Assembly: GCF_963678635.1 (NCBI RefSeq)
Contig: NC_087066.1
Span: 206,201-270,200 of the forward strand
DNA: 64,000 nucleotides
Origin: Symsagittifera roscoffensis
Taxonomy: Eukaryota; Xenacoelomorpha; Acoela; Convolutidae
Direction of reading: 5' to 3'
The first letter of the stretch is position 1; the number at the start of each line of letters is the position of its first letter. Below, in pieces: positions 33,501 through 44,960 of this stretch. The notes below the pieces were generated by a model, which saw only the letters and a program-made list of their open reading frames with translations, did no database searches and was not told where the DNA came from. A program made the position numbers and the translations under genes.

Positions 33501-34370
33501 CAAAATTTCAGTAGAGGTCCAATTTTTGCCAATTCGGAAAGTTTTTAATGCGAAAATCCATATTATGCCAAGCCGGATGGGTTCTAATTTGCCAACCTGC
33601 AAAGGTTCTCTTTTTGCCATTCCGGAAGGGTTATATTTTTGCCAATCTAGCAGGGTCCTGTTTTTGCCAATCTTGAAGGGTCATTTTTCCCAATCCAAAA
33701 GCGTCCTTCTTTTACCAACTCGTAAGGATCTCAAACCCGAAGAGTCTTTTTTGGCCAAACTGAAGGGTCCTGTTTAGCCAATTAGGAGGGGTCTTTTTTT
33801 ATTCAATCCGGAAGGGCCATAATTTCCCCAAACCGTAAGGGTTCTATTTTTACCAACTCGGAAAGGTTTCAATTCGGAAGCGTCTCATTTAGTCAATACG
33901 ACAGGTTTCTGCTTTCGGCAATCTAGAGGGGTTATGTTTTTGCGAACCCGAAAGGATCATATTTTACCCAAACCGTAGAGGTCCTAATTCTACCAATTCG
34001 GAAAGGATCCAATCCGGAAGCGTCTTATTTAGTCAATATGGAAGGTTTCTGCTTTTGGCAATCTGAGGGGTCATATTTTGCCAAACCGGAAGAATCATAT
34101 TTTACCCAAACCGTAGAGGTCCGACATCTAGCAATTCGGAAAAGTTCAAATCCGAATGGGTTCTAATTTGCCAATCCGGAAAGATTCTATTTTCACCAAT
34201 TCGGAAAGGTTTCAATCCGGAAGCGTCTTATTTAGTCAATACGGAAGGTTTCTGCTTTTGGCAATCTGGAGGGGTCACATTTTTGCCAATCCTGAAGGAC
34301 CGTATTTTACAAAATTACAGTAGAGGTCCGATTTCTACCAATTCGGAAATTTTTCAATACGAAAAACCAT
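33480..34370 (+). repeat. Satellite block repeated about 4.98 kb downstream
   Basis: Matches about 38460-39350 with shared private variants (CCAAGCCGGATGGGTTC; CCAATTAGGAGGG followed by a T-run). It shows that segments of several hundred bases were copied over kilobases within the array. Confidence 0.8.
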
Positions 34371-37300
34371 ATTATGCCAATCCGGATTGGTTCTAATTTG
34401 CCATTCCGGAACGGTCATGTTTTGCCAACCCAAAATGCTTCTGCTTAGCAAACTCTGCCAATCAAGAAGGGTTATTTTTTTTCCAATCCGAAAGCGACCT
34501 ACTTTTAACAACCCGGAAGGGTCATTTTTTGCCAATACGGACGGATTTCACTTTTACCCTAAATTGTAAGAGTCCCATTTTTACCAACTCGACGGAGTAG
34601 CCATTTGGAAGATTCATGTTTTGCCAATCCTGAAGAGTTCCAATTTTGCCATTCCGGAAGGGTTATGATTAGGCCAATGAAGAAGTTTTTTGTTGTTCAC
34701 AATCGGGAAGCGTCTCTTTTACTAACTGGGAAGGGTCTCATTCCGGAAGGGTCTTTTTTGCCAGTACGGAAAGGTCTTGTTTTTGGCAATGTGGAAGGGT
34801 CAATTTTTTGCCGATCCGGAAGGGCCATATTTTCCTCAAACCGTAAGGATCCTTTTTTACCAATTGGAAGAGGCCGCAATCTGTAAGGGTTATATTTTGC
34901 CAATGTGGAAGGATTTCGTTTTTGCCATTCCGGAAGGGGTACATTTTCGCTAACCGGAAGGCCTATAACTTTGCCAGTCAAGAAGTGTCACATTTTTTTG
35001 CCAATCCAGAAGCGTCCTGTTTCTACCAATTCGGAAAATTCCCAATCCGAAAAAGTTATTTTTTGCTAACCCCCATAGGTTCCACTTTTGCCAATCCGGA
35101 AGGGTCATGTTTGGCCAACCCGTTAGGCTCTTACTTTTAAAATTCTGGAAGGGTCACATTTGGCCCATACTAAGTGGTCCTGTTTTTGGCTATCCTGAAG
35201 GGTCTGTTTCTGCCAATCCGAACGGGCCATATTTTTGCGAAACCGTTAGGGTCATGTTTCTAACAACTCGGAAAGGTGCCAATTCGGAAGTGTCTTATTT
35301 TGCTAAAACGGAAAATTTCTGTTTTTGGCAATCTGGAGGATCCATATTTCTGCGAATACCGAAGAGCCATACTTTCACCAAACCATAAAGGTCCTATTTT
35401 TACCAACTCGGAAAAGTATTAATCCGGAAGGGTTCTACTTTAGCCAATCCGGAAGGGTCATATTTTACCAATCCGGAAGGGTTAAATTTTTGCCAATCAA
35501 GAAATGTAATATGTTTCCTAATCCGAATGCGGCCTATTTTACCAACTCGGAATGATCCCATTCCGGAAGGGTCATATTTGGCCAATAATGCAGGGTCCTG
35601 TTTTTGGCACTCTGGATGTGCCATTTTTTGTCAATTCGGAAGAACCATGTTTTCCCCAAACCGTAAGGGTCCTATTTTTACCAACTTGGGAAGGCCCCAA
35701 TCCGAAAAAATCTTTTTTTGTTAACCCCCATGGGTTCTACTTTTGCCAATCCGGAAGGGTCGTGTTTGACCAATCCGATAGAGTCCTACTTATGCAATGC
35801 TGGAAGAGTTATATTTTTGCCACCCGATTGGGTTATAACTTTGCCAATTAAGATGCCAGTCAAATTTTTCCCAATCCGGAAGCGTCCTATTTTCACCACT
35901 TCGGAAGGATCTCAATCCGGAAGGGTCGCATTTGGCCAATACTAAAAGGTCCTGTTTTTGGCAACCCGAAGGGTCCATTTCTGCCAATCTGAACGGGCCT
36001 TATTTTTGCAAAACCCTAAGGGCCATATTTCTAACAACTCGGATAAGTCTCAATCCGGAAGTGTTCTACTTTTGCCAATCCGGAAGGGTTATATTTTGCC
36101 AATATGAAAGGGTTAAATTTTTGCCAATCCGATAGGATGCTTTTTTGCCAATCAAGAAGGGTATTATTTTTCCCAATCCGGAAGCGACTTATTTTACCAA
36201 ATCGGAAGGGTCATATTCCGGAAGGGTCATGAATTGCCAAAACAGAAGGGTCCTGTTTTTGGCAATCTGGAAGGGCCATATTTTTTTCCCAAAATGTAAG
36301 GGTGCTATTTTTAAGAACTCTTAGAGGTCGCTATCCGGAAGGTACATATTTTGCCAATCCATAAGGATTCTGTTTTGCCATTCCGAAAGGGTTTCATTTT
36401 CGCCCACCCGGAGGGCTTATAACCCAACACGAAAATCCATATTTTGGTAATCCGATGGATTCTGCTTTTGCCAAACGGGAAGGGTCATATTTTGCCAATT
36501 CGGAAGGGTTCTTCTTTTGCCATTCCGGAAGGGTTATATTTTTGCCAAACCAAAGCGTCATATATTTCCTAATCCGGAAGCGCTTTTTCTACCAACTCGG
36601 AGGGGTCTCAATCCGGAAGGGTCATAAAAAGGCAATACACAAGGGTCCTCTTTTTGGCAATCTGGAAGGGTCAAAATTTTGCCAATCCGAAGGGTCCTAT
36701 TTTTACCAATTTTATCAGGTCGCAATCCGGAAGGGTCGTAATTTGCCAATCTGGAAGATTTCTAGTTTTACCAACTCGGAAAGGTTCATATCCGGAAGCG
36801 TCCTATTTAGTCAATACGGATGGTATCTGCTTTTGGCAATCTGTAAGGGTCGTATTTTTGCCAATCCGGAAGGACCGTATTTTGCAAAAAAATACAGTAG
36901 AGGTCCGATTTCTACCAATTCGGAAAGTTCCAATCCGAAAATCCTTATTTTGCCAATCTGGGTGGGTTCTATTTTGCCAAACGGGAAGGGTCATATTTTG
37001 CCAATCCAGTAGGTTCCTGTTTTTGCCAATCAAGAAGGGTCATTTTCTCTCAATCCGAAAGCGTCCTTCTTTTACCAACTCGTAATGTTCTCAAACCCGA
37101 AGGGTCATTTTTGGCCAATACTGAAGGGTCCTGTTTAACCAATCTGTAGGGGTCACTTTTTAATCAATCCGGAAGGGCCATAATTTTCGCAAACCGTAAG
37201 GGTCTTATTTTTACTAACTCGGAAAGGTTTCGATTCGGAAGCGTCTCATTTAGTCAATACGGAAGGTTTTTGCCTTCGGCAATCTAACGGGGTTATATTT

Positions 37301-39990
37301 TTGCCAACCCGAAAGGACCATATTTTACCCAAACCGTAGAGGTCCTAATTCTACCAATTCGGAAAGGTTCCAATCCGGAAGGGTTTTATTTAGTCAATAC
37401 GGAAATTTTTTGCTTTTGGCAATCTGGAGGGGTCATATTTTGCCAATCCGGAAGAATCATATTTTACCCAAACCGTAGAGGTCCTAATTGTACCAATTCG
37501 GAAAGGTTCCAATCCGGAAAAGTTTTATTTAGTCAATGCGGAAATTTTCTGCTTTTGGCAATCTGGAGGGGTCGTATTTTTGCCAATCCGGAAGGACCGT
37601 ATTTTACAAAAAAAATACAGTAGAGGTCCGATTTCTACCAATTCGGAAAAGTTCCAATCCGAAAACCCAATTTTTGCCAATCCGGGTGGGTTCTATTTTG
37701 CCAAACGGGAAGGTCCATATTTTGCCAATCCGGAAGAGTTCTATTTTGGCCATTCCGGAAGTGTTAGAGTTTTGCCAATCCAGTAGCGTCCTGTTTTTGC
37801 CAATCAAGAAGGGTCATTGTTTTCTTATCCGGAAGATCCTTTTTTACCAAATCGAAGGGGTTTCATTTCGGAAGGGTCATAAATTGCCAATACAGAGGGT
37901 CCTCTTTTTGGCAATCTGTAAGGGTCAAAAATTTGCCAATCCGGAATAACCATAACTTCACCAAACCCTAAGGGTCCTATCTTTACCAATTATTTCAGGT
38001 CGCAACCCGATAGGGTCATAATTTATCAATCCGGGTGGGTTCTATTTTGCCAAGCCTGAAGGTTTTATTTTGCCAATCCGGAAGAGTTCTATTTTGGCCA
38101 TTCCGGAAGTGTTAAAGTTTTGCCAAATCAGTAGGGTCATTTTTTTCATATCCGGAAGATCCTTTCTTACCAAATCGGAGGGGTCTCATTCCGGAAGGGT
38201 CACAAATTGCCAATACAGAGGGTCCTGTTTTTGGCAATCTGTAAGGGTCAACATTTTGCCAATCCGGAATAGCCAAAATTTCACCAAACCGTAAGGGTCC
38301 TATTTTTACCAATTATTTCAGGTCTCAACCCGGAAGGGTCATATTTTACCAATCCAGAAAGGTTCCATTTTCACCAACTTGGAAAAGTTTCAATCCGGAA
38401 GCGTCTTAATTTGTCAAAACGGAAGGTTTCTGCTTTTGGCAATCTAGAGGGGTCATATTTTTGCCCATCCGGAAGAACCGTTTTTTACAAAATTTCAGTA
38501 GAGGTCCAATTTTTACCAATTCGGAAAGTTTTCAATACGAAAATCCAAATTATGCCAAGCCGGATGGGTTCTAATTTGCCAACCTGGAAAGGTTTACTTT
38601 TTGCCATTCCGGAAGGGTTATATTTTTGCCAATCTAGCAGGGGCCTGTTTTTGCCAAGCATGAAGGGTCATTTTTTCCCAATCCAGAAGCGTCCTTCTTT
38701 TACCAACTCGTAAGGGTCTCAAACCCGAAGAGTCTTTTTTGGCCAATACTGAAGGGTCCTGTTTAGCCAATTAGGAGGGCTCTTTTTTTATTCAATCCGA
38801 AAGGGCCATAATTTCCCCAAACCGTAAGGGTTCTATTTTTACCAACTCGGAAAGGTTTCAATTCGGAAGCGTCTCATTTAGTCAATACGAAAGGTTTCTG
38901 CTTTCGGCAATCTAGAGGGGTTATATTTTTGCGAACCCGAAAGGATCATATTTTACCCAAACCGTAGAGGTCCTAATTCTACCAATTCGGAAAGGATCCA
39001 ATCCGGAAGCGTCTTATTTAGTCAATATGGAAGGTTTCTGCTTTTGGCAATCTGAGGGGTCATATTTTGCCAAACCGGAAAAATCATATTTTACCCAAAC
39101 CGTAGAGGTCCGACATCTAGCAATTTCGGAAAAGTTCAAATCCGGATGGGTTCTAATTTGCCAATCCGGAAAGATTCTATTTTCACCAACTCGGAAAGGT
39201 TTCAATCCGGAAGCGTCTTAATTTGTCAAAACGGAAGGTTTCTGCTCTTGGCAATCTAGAGGGGTCATATTTTTGCCAATCCAGAAGGACCGTATTTTAC
39301 AAAATTACAGTAGAGGGCCGATTTCTACCTATTCGGAAAGGTTTCAATACGAAAAACCATATTATGTCAATCAGGATGGGTTCTAATTTGCCAATCCGGA
39401 AAGATTCTATTTTTGCCATTCCGGAAGGGTTATATTTTTGCCAACCCAGCAGGGTCCTGTTTTTGCCAACCAAGAGGGGTCATTCTTTTACCAACTCGTA
39501 GGGGTCTCAAACCCGAAGGGTCATATTTGGCCAATACTGAAGAGTCCCGTTTAGCCAATCTGGAGGGGTCACTTTTTATTCAATCGGGAAGGGCCATAAT
39601 TTCCCCAAGCCGTAAGGGTCCTATTTTTACCAACTCGGAAAGGTTTCGATTCGGAAGCGTCTCATTTAGTCAATACGGAAGTTTTCTGCTTTCGGCAATC
39701 TAGAGGGGTTATATTTTTTCCAACCCGAAAGGACCATATTTTACCCAAACCGTAGAGGTCCTAATTCTACCAATTCGGAAAGTTCCCAATCCGAAAATTC
39801 AAAATTTGCTAATCCGGATGGGTTCTACTTTTGCCAAACGGAAGGGTCATATTTTGCTAATTCGGAAGGATTCTGTTTTGCCATTCCGAAAGAACTTTTT
39901 TTCGCCCACCAGGAGGGCTTATAACTTTGCCAATCAAGAAGGGTCACATATTTTTGCCAATCCGAAAGCGTCCTTCTTTTACCAGATTTT

Positions 39991-41050
39991 AAAATACTTT
40001 GTAGATCAGAATCAAACTATTTTTATGAAAATTCCCAACCAATCAATTTATTTGAATTGTTCTAAAATAACGAACATATACAATTGACACCGAAGTGAGC
40101 TAAATGAGATTTCTTGTCTGTTTATATTGTTTTTTCGATGCTCAATTCAAATTTTGAAGTTTCAGCTAAACCTTTTTCGATTTATTCTGTTTCTAACCAG
40201 TGAAAAACGAAATTAGCAAATTAGACATTTTTATTGTTGTCTTTCTGGTATATTGTAATATAAACAGCCGGAAAACTTTAAATTTTGGATAGTCAATTAA
40301 AAGATAAACTGAGAAATCTAGATTTTGCATCAGTATCAAACTCAAAACAATGATCAAAATGATGTTCCTTGTCTTCAATTTTTGTTTTTTAGGCTCTTCC
40401 ATTGTTTTGTTTTTTACTGATCGACCACTCAATCTGAGTTAACTCTTCTAAATCTGAGTTAACTTTGTGTGTTTCTATACAATTTAAAACTTCCACAACC
40501 TCCATCAACGTTTTCTGTCCCCCACTCTTGTAGTTTTTTGTAGTAGTTCAATCTTAAAATCTGATGAATGTCCATTTGAGACCTTGAAAATGCTTTTGAT
40601 AGAAACAGATTTCTTACTGAAATTAACAAAGAAACTTGAAAAAATTCGAATTGTTGTACCATTCTTATTTTTTTTGTAATCAAAATAAAATGTTTTTCCC
40701 TTATTTAGCTACTGATTAAAATTTGATGTAGCCTATCAAAACCTTGAATTAGGGCAATTAAAAACAACAATGAAATGCAGATATTGGAGAAAAAACAGGA
40801 TAATTCTACAACTAACTATACATTTTGTTTGTGGTTTTGTTAAAATAAGACAAATTTTACTTGAATAAAAGCAGTAATTGAATAAATTTTTCTGTAGTTT
40901 TTTAAAAATAGACTGGAAAATCTATTGATAATTGAATAGTGTTTCATGTCAGTTTTGATTAATTTTTTATGTTTTGTCTGACTTTTCCTTCATTTCAAAT
41001 AGTTTTGAAACAACAAGATCTCAAATAACAAACATACAAAACATCACAAA
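39991..41050. other. AT-rich unique region after the satellite
   Basis: Two minus-strand frames of 79 codons (40193-40432, with one hydrophobic stretch) and 74 codons (40459-40683) are present, but there is no supporting motif or repeat conservation. I do not call either a gene. Confidence 0.35.
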
Positions 41051-41053
41051 GCA

Positions 41054-41449
41054 TTACTGAGGCTTACAATTAACAACACACATAAAGTCTCCTAAAATTT
41101 GGGACAGTTCTTTGAATTCGTTCAGTGTATAGTTGACATAGGCAACTTGTTTCATTGCTTCATTCTTTGTTGCAGTGAAAAGTCGAATCTGAATGTAGGG
41201 TGGCTTGTTCACACTGTACTTCTTGATTGTGACACACACCCTCCTCATGTTGTATGTAGCTTATTCATATACTCTATTACAGATCTTCAGCTCCTGATTC
41301 ATAATTGATTCTTTGCCAGGTTTGGTTTGATATATAGGTACGAGACCAAGGTTTTCAGCATCGTGAATTTCAGTGTTCCGGATCGCCGATAGAGCTTCAC
41401 TTTCTTTTTCACTAAGATAGACTTGTTGGAACTTTTCAAATTGTCCCAA
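41054..41449 (-). pseudogene. Small protein remnant, possibly PC4/SUB1-like, with in-frame stop
   Basis: Two frames, 41449-41261 and 41248-41054, are in the same reading frame and separated by one TAA and four codons. Together they cover 131 codons. The second part (RRVCVTIKKYSVNKPPYIQI, then LNEFKELSQILGDFM) has a strand-rich segment followed by a helix. This recalls the single-stranded-DNA-binding domain of PC4/SUB1-type transcription coactivators, but the match is only in pattern. The stop could be a nonsense mutation, or the parts could be separate exons. Codon use looks protein-like compared with the surrounding AT-rich DNA. Confidence 0.35.
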
Positions 41450-42022
41450 AACGTTATTTTTTAATAGTTGAAAGGAGAGCTCAAAATAAAATTTCCCATT
41501 GTAGGATTTTTGGAACCAAACAAATCTCCCAATTCTTGCTTTTTAGAGAATTCAATATAAGTGGAACAAGTGTCTTTCGTTGAATACATTTTTGAAGAAC
41601 AAACTGATCAGATGAAGAGAAATGATGAAATTGATTTTGAGATTAAATGAGATGGAATCAAATAGTATAACTCATCATGATTTGTATATATGGAATTAAT
41701 ACCAAATATGAAATGTTTCGCATGAAATTTCCAGAACCGAAATCGCGTAGACGTTACATCTCCTATATAAAGACACAATTCTCAGCAAAAACCATTATTC
41801 ACAATGGCTGCTGCTATGTGTCAAGCTCTTCCCAGCTTTCATTCAGATTATTGTAAAAAATCGCTTTTTATTTCCTTTTCCAGTGATTTTAACGAAAAAC
41901 ACATAGTAACTTAAGATTATTGCGTCTCTATCCACAAGTCTTTTTGTTCTTTGGAGAATTGTAACTTCCATTTGGTTTTAATAGGAATATCTTTAGCCAA
42001 ACTTTTCAGGGATTAGATAAGT

Positions 42023-42268
42023 ATGTATACATATATCAAGAAATTGACTGTCTTTACACTTTGTTCAAACACAGATTCTATTCAAGTTGTGTTACGTCAA
42101 GCGGAGAAATGTTCAATCAGCTTAGTCGAGCAGCTCAACATAACTTACGATAGAAAGGAGCCGAAAAGATGCCTAGTATTGCAAAGAAACGTCAAATTCG
42201 GAAAAAAATTCAAGAGACATTATTTATATTCCAAGCAGAAACTGGTTTCCACACAAAATCTTGGTTGA
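42023..42268 (+). pseudogene. Family P, degenerate copy in unit 1
   Basis: The first copy of the plus-strand family is shifted. Its open frame reads across the junction that separates the two P frames in later units, and the C-terminal part is broken by stops near 42270. Compared with the copy at 44609 it has lost the frame. Confidence 0.4.
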
Positions 42269-42475
42269 GCGTTTCTGGATAGAATTCGACAAATTTAAAA
42301 CTCAAAATATGAATCTGAATTGTTCAAGATTATTGATTGCTTTATTGATGGTCAAGGTTCTGTGCATAGTGATTTTGTAAGCTTTGTGATAAAATAATCA
42401 ATTGTCTTCAAATGTGCTCTTAAAAGTTTACACTGATAAATCTTTGAAAACTAAGCTGTGGTTCAGTAACCTTAC

Positions 42476-42883
42476 TTAAAACGGGAAACTTGAAAAAATG
42501 AGTAAAAAATCAAAAAATGAGTTGATTTTGAGTTGGTTGTCACATTCTTCTTCATGTGCCACACCATATTTTCTTCTAAACAGGGCTAAGTTATTCTGTT
42601 GAACCTTCAATTTTACTTTTTTGTACCTTCTATCACGAAATATTTCAATTTTTAGCCAATCCTGTAGGGAAACTCTTGAGGGACTGAAACATTTCTTCGG
42701 ATCTCTGTAGAAGCTAACAAACTCAACCATTTGTTCAAAAAGAGTCAGTTGTAGTAAAAGTTCCCTTGAAAGCAAATGAAAACTATTTCCGTTTCCCAGA
42801 TCCCTAACTTCATCAAAACAATTTTCATTTGAATCATATGAAAACCAACACTTTTTTTTCGAAGGCGATTTAGACATAGCCAA
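42476..42883 (-). CDS. Family M, longest open copy (135 aa), unknown function
   Basis: The frame begins MAMSKSPSKKKCWFSYDSNE and includes SFYRDPKKCFSPSRVSLQDW and a basic segment (DRRYKKVKLKVQQNN). Upstream in the same orientation, other copies add a segment with IIIDLSEWRELESRRVREIR, which would join across a poly-A run. Here the run has eight A residues and the C-terminal part is open; in unit 2 it has seven and the frame shifts. No family is recognised. It is a member of a locally amplified family, and the copies are probably mostly pseudogenes. Confidence 0.45.
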   Translation of the reverse strand: MAMSKSPSKKKCWFSYDSNENCFDEVRDLGNGNSFHLLSRELLLQLTLFEQMVEFVSFYRDPKKCFSPSRVSLQDWLKIEIFRDRRYKKVKLKVQQNNLALFRRKYGVAHEEECDNQLKINSFFDFLLIFSSFPF

Positions 42884-43163
42884 TTCTTTTCTAATTTCTC
42901 TAACTCTTCTACTCTCGAGTTCTCTCCATTCTGAAAGATCTATGATAATTTGCTCACTAGCTTGGGATATTTAAAAAAAAATTGAGAAACTTGACAGTTT
43001 CGGTACCAATTTTAAACTGGATGCAGTAACTCGCCCTTCCGACTCAAGCTCTTCTCAGCTTTTATTCAGGTTATTGTAAGAAATCGCTATTTATTTCCGT
43101 TTCCAGTGATTTTAACAAAAATACATAGTAACATATGATTATTGTGTCTCTATCCACAACTCT

Positions 43164-43376
43164 TTGTGTTCTCTGCAGAATTGTAAGTTCCATTTGGTTT
43201 TGATAGGACAATCTCTGAGCCAAATTTTTCAGGGATTAGATAAATATGTATACATATATCAAGAATTTGACTGTCTTTACATTTTGTTCAAATACAGATT
43301 CTATTCAAGTATTGTTACGTCAAGCGGAGAATTGTTCAATCAGCTTAGTCGAGCGGTTCAACATAACTTACGATAG
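43164..43376 (+). CDS. Family P, upstream frame in unit 2 (70 aa)
   Basis: Contains LVLIGQSLSQIFQGLDKYVY and ELFNQLSRAVQHNLR before its stop. The same frame recurs in unit 3 at 44411-44593. It may be an exon rather than a whole gene, because the next frame starts 15 nt later. No family is recognised. Confidence 0.35.
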   Translation: MCSLQNCKFHLVLIGQSLSQIFQGLDKYVYIYQEFDCLYILFKYRFYSSIVTSSGELFNQLSRAVQHNLR

Positions 43377-43391
43377 AAAGGAGCCAAAAAG

Positions 43392-43601
43392 ATGCCTAGT
43401 ATTGCAAAGAAACGACTAATTCGGAAAAAAATCAAGGGACATTATTTATGTTCCAAGCAGAAACTGGCTTCCACACAAACTCTTGCTTCAGAGTTTCTGG
43501 ATAGAATTCGAAAAATTCAAAACTCAAAATATGAACTGAATTGTTCAAGATTATTGATTGCTTTATTGATGGTCATGGTTCTGCGCACAGTGATTATGTA
43601 A
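43392..43601 (+). pseudogene. Family P, downstream frame in unit 2, shifted at the end
   Basis: Starts MPSIAKKRLIRKKIKGHYLC like the copy at 44609 but shifts frame after NSKYEL through a single-base difference, so its last 20 or so residues differ. Likely a broken copy. Confidence 0.4.
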
Positions 43602-43962
43602 GCTTTGTGGTAAAATAATCAATTGTCTTCAAATGTGCTCTTAAAAGTTTACACTGATAAATCTTTGAAAAGAAAGCTGTGTTTCAGTAACCTTTTTTAA
43701 AACGGGAAACTTGAAAAAATGAGTAAAAAATCAAAAAATGAGTTGATTTTGAGTTGGTTGTCACATTCTTCTTCATGTGCCACACCATGTTTTTCTAAAC
43801 AGGGCTAAGTTATTCTGTTGAACCTTCAATTTTACTTTTTTGTACCTTCTATCACGAAATATTTCAATTTTTAGCCAATCCTGTAGGGAAACTCTTGAGG
43901 GACTGAAACATTTCTTCGGATCTCTGTAGAGCTAACAAACTCAACCATTTGTTCAAAAAGAG

Positions 43963-44232
43963 TCAGTTGTAGTAAGAGTTCCCTTGAAAGCAAATGAAAA
44001 CTATTTCCGTTTCCCAGATCCCTAACTTCATCAAAACAATTTTCATTTGAATCATATGAAAACCAACACTTTTTTTCGAAGGCGATTTAGACATAGCCAA
44101 TTCTTTTCTAATTTCTCTAACTCTTCTACTCTCGAGTTCTCTCCATTCTGAAAGATCTATGATAATTTGCTCACTAGCTTGGGATATTTTAAAAAAAATT
44201 GAGAAACTTGACAGTTTCGGTCCCAATTTCAA
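43963..44232 (-). pseudogene. Family M, frameshifted copy in unit 2
   Basis: Carries the upstream segment (IIIDLSEWRELESRRVREIR) but shifts frame at a seven-A run where the 42.8-kb copy has eight. It ends in an unrelated frame. Confidence 0.5.
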
Positions 44233-44410
44233 ACTGGATGCAGAAACTCGCCCTTCCGACTCAAGCTCTTCCCAGCTTTTATTCAGGTTATTGTAAGAAA
44301 TCGCTACTTATTTCCGTTTCCAGTGATTTTAACAAAAATACATAGTAATATATGATTATTTTGTCTCTATCCACAACTCTTTATGTTCTCTGCAGAATTG
44401 TAAGTTTCAT

Positions 44411-44593
44411 TTGGTTTTGATAGGACAATCTCTGAGCCAAATTTTTCAGGGATTAGATAGATATGTATACATATATCAAGAATTTGACTGTCTTTACATA
44501 TTGTTCAAATACAGATTCTATTCAAGTATTGTTACGTCAAGCGGAGAATTGTTCAATCAGCTTAGTCGAGCGGTTCAACATAACTTACGATAG
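44411..44593 (+). CDS. Family P, upstream frame in unit 3 (60 aa)
   Basis: Near-identical to 43164-43376, with Arg replacing Lys in GLDRYVYIYQEFDCLY. Same stop and same 15-nt spacing to the next frame. Unknown function. Confidence 0.35.
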   Translation: MVLIGQSLSQIFQGLDRYVYIYQEFDCLYILFKYRFYSSIVTSSGELFNQLSRAVQHNLR

Positions 44594-44608
44594 AAAGGAG
44601 CCAAAAAG

Positions 44609-44836
44609 ATGCCTAGTATTGCAAAGAAACGACTAATTCGGAAAAAAATCAAGGGACATTATTTATGTTCCAAGCAGAAACTGGCTTCCACACAAACTCT
44701 TGGTTCAGCGTTTCTGGATAGAATTCGAAAAATTCAAAACTCAAAATATGAAACTGAATTGTTCAAGATTATTGATTATTTTATTGATGGTCATGGTTCT
44801 GCGCATAGTGATTTTGTAAGCTTTGTGATAAAATAA
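44609..44836 (+). CDS. Family P, longest downstream frame in unit 3 (75 aa)
   Basis: Begins MPSIAKKRLIRKKIKGHYLC and ends with ELFKIIDYFIDGHGSAHSDF and VSFVIK. The basic N-terminus and helical C-terminus look protein-like. This is the least damaged of three tandem copies. It could be the last exon of a gene whose earlier exon is the 44411-44593 frame. No family is recognised. Confidence 0.4.
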   Translation: MPSIAKKRLIRKKIKGHYLCSKQKLASTQTLGSAFLDRIRKIQNSKYETELFKIIDYFIDGHGSAHSDFVSFVIK

Positions 44837-44960
44837 TCAATTGTCTTCAAATGTGCTCTTAAAAGTTTACACTGATAAATCTTTGAAAACTAAGCTTTGG
44901 TTCAGGAACATTTTATAAAATGGGAAACTTTAAAAAATGTGTAAAACATCAAAAAATGGG

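Larger units (their letters stand above)
23489..39990 (+). repeat. 16.5-kb minisatellite array, core GCCAATCCGGAAGGGTC
   Basis: Several hundred monomers of about 24-28 bp follow one another. The commonest form is TTTTGCCAATCCGGAAGGGT plus an AT-rich spacer. Recurrent subtypes read ACCAACTCGGAAAGGT, CCAATCCGGAAGCGTC, CCAATCAAGAAGGGTC, GGCAATCTGGAGGGGTC and CCAAACCGTAGAGGTC, and follow one another in a fixed order inside larger units. A 24-bp period keeps frames open, giving peptide octamers such as CQSGRVIF, LPIRKGHI and NPEGSYFA in the three plus frames. I regard none of these frames as genes. Confidence 0.97.

Noticed and set aside
23489-39990. Many plus- and minus-strand frames of 60-185 codons across the satellite
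   Set aside because: The monomer period is close to 24 bp, a multiple of three, and the monomer lacks stops in most frames, so long frames arise automatically. They encode repeated octamers in all three plus frames and have no gene-like start or context.
23489-39990. Satellite as a CRISPR array
   Set aside because: Monomers of 24-28 bp follow directly with drifting short AT spacers that are not unique, units are degenerate, and the DNA is eukaryotic. There are no cas genes.
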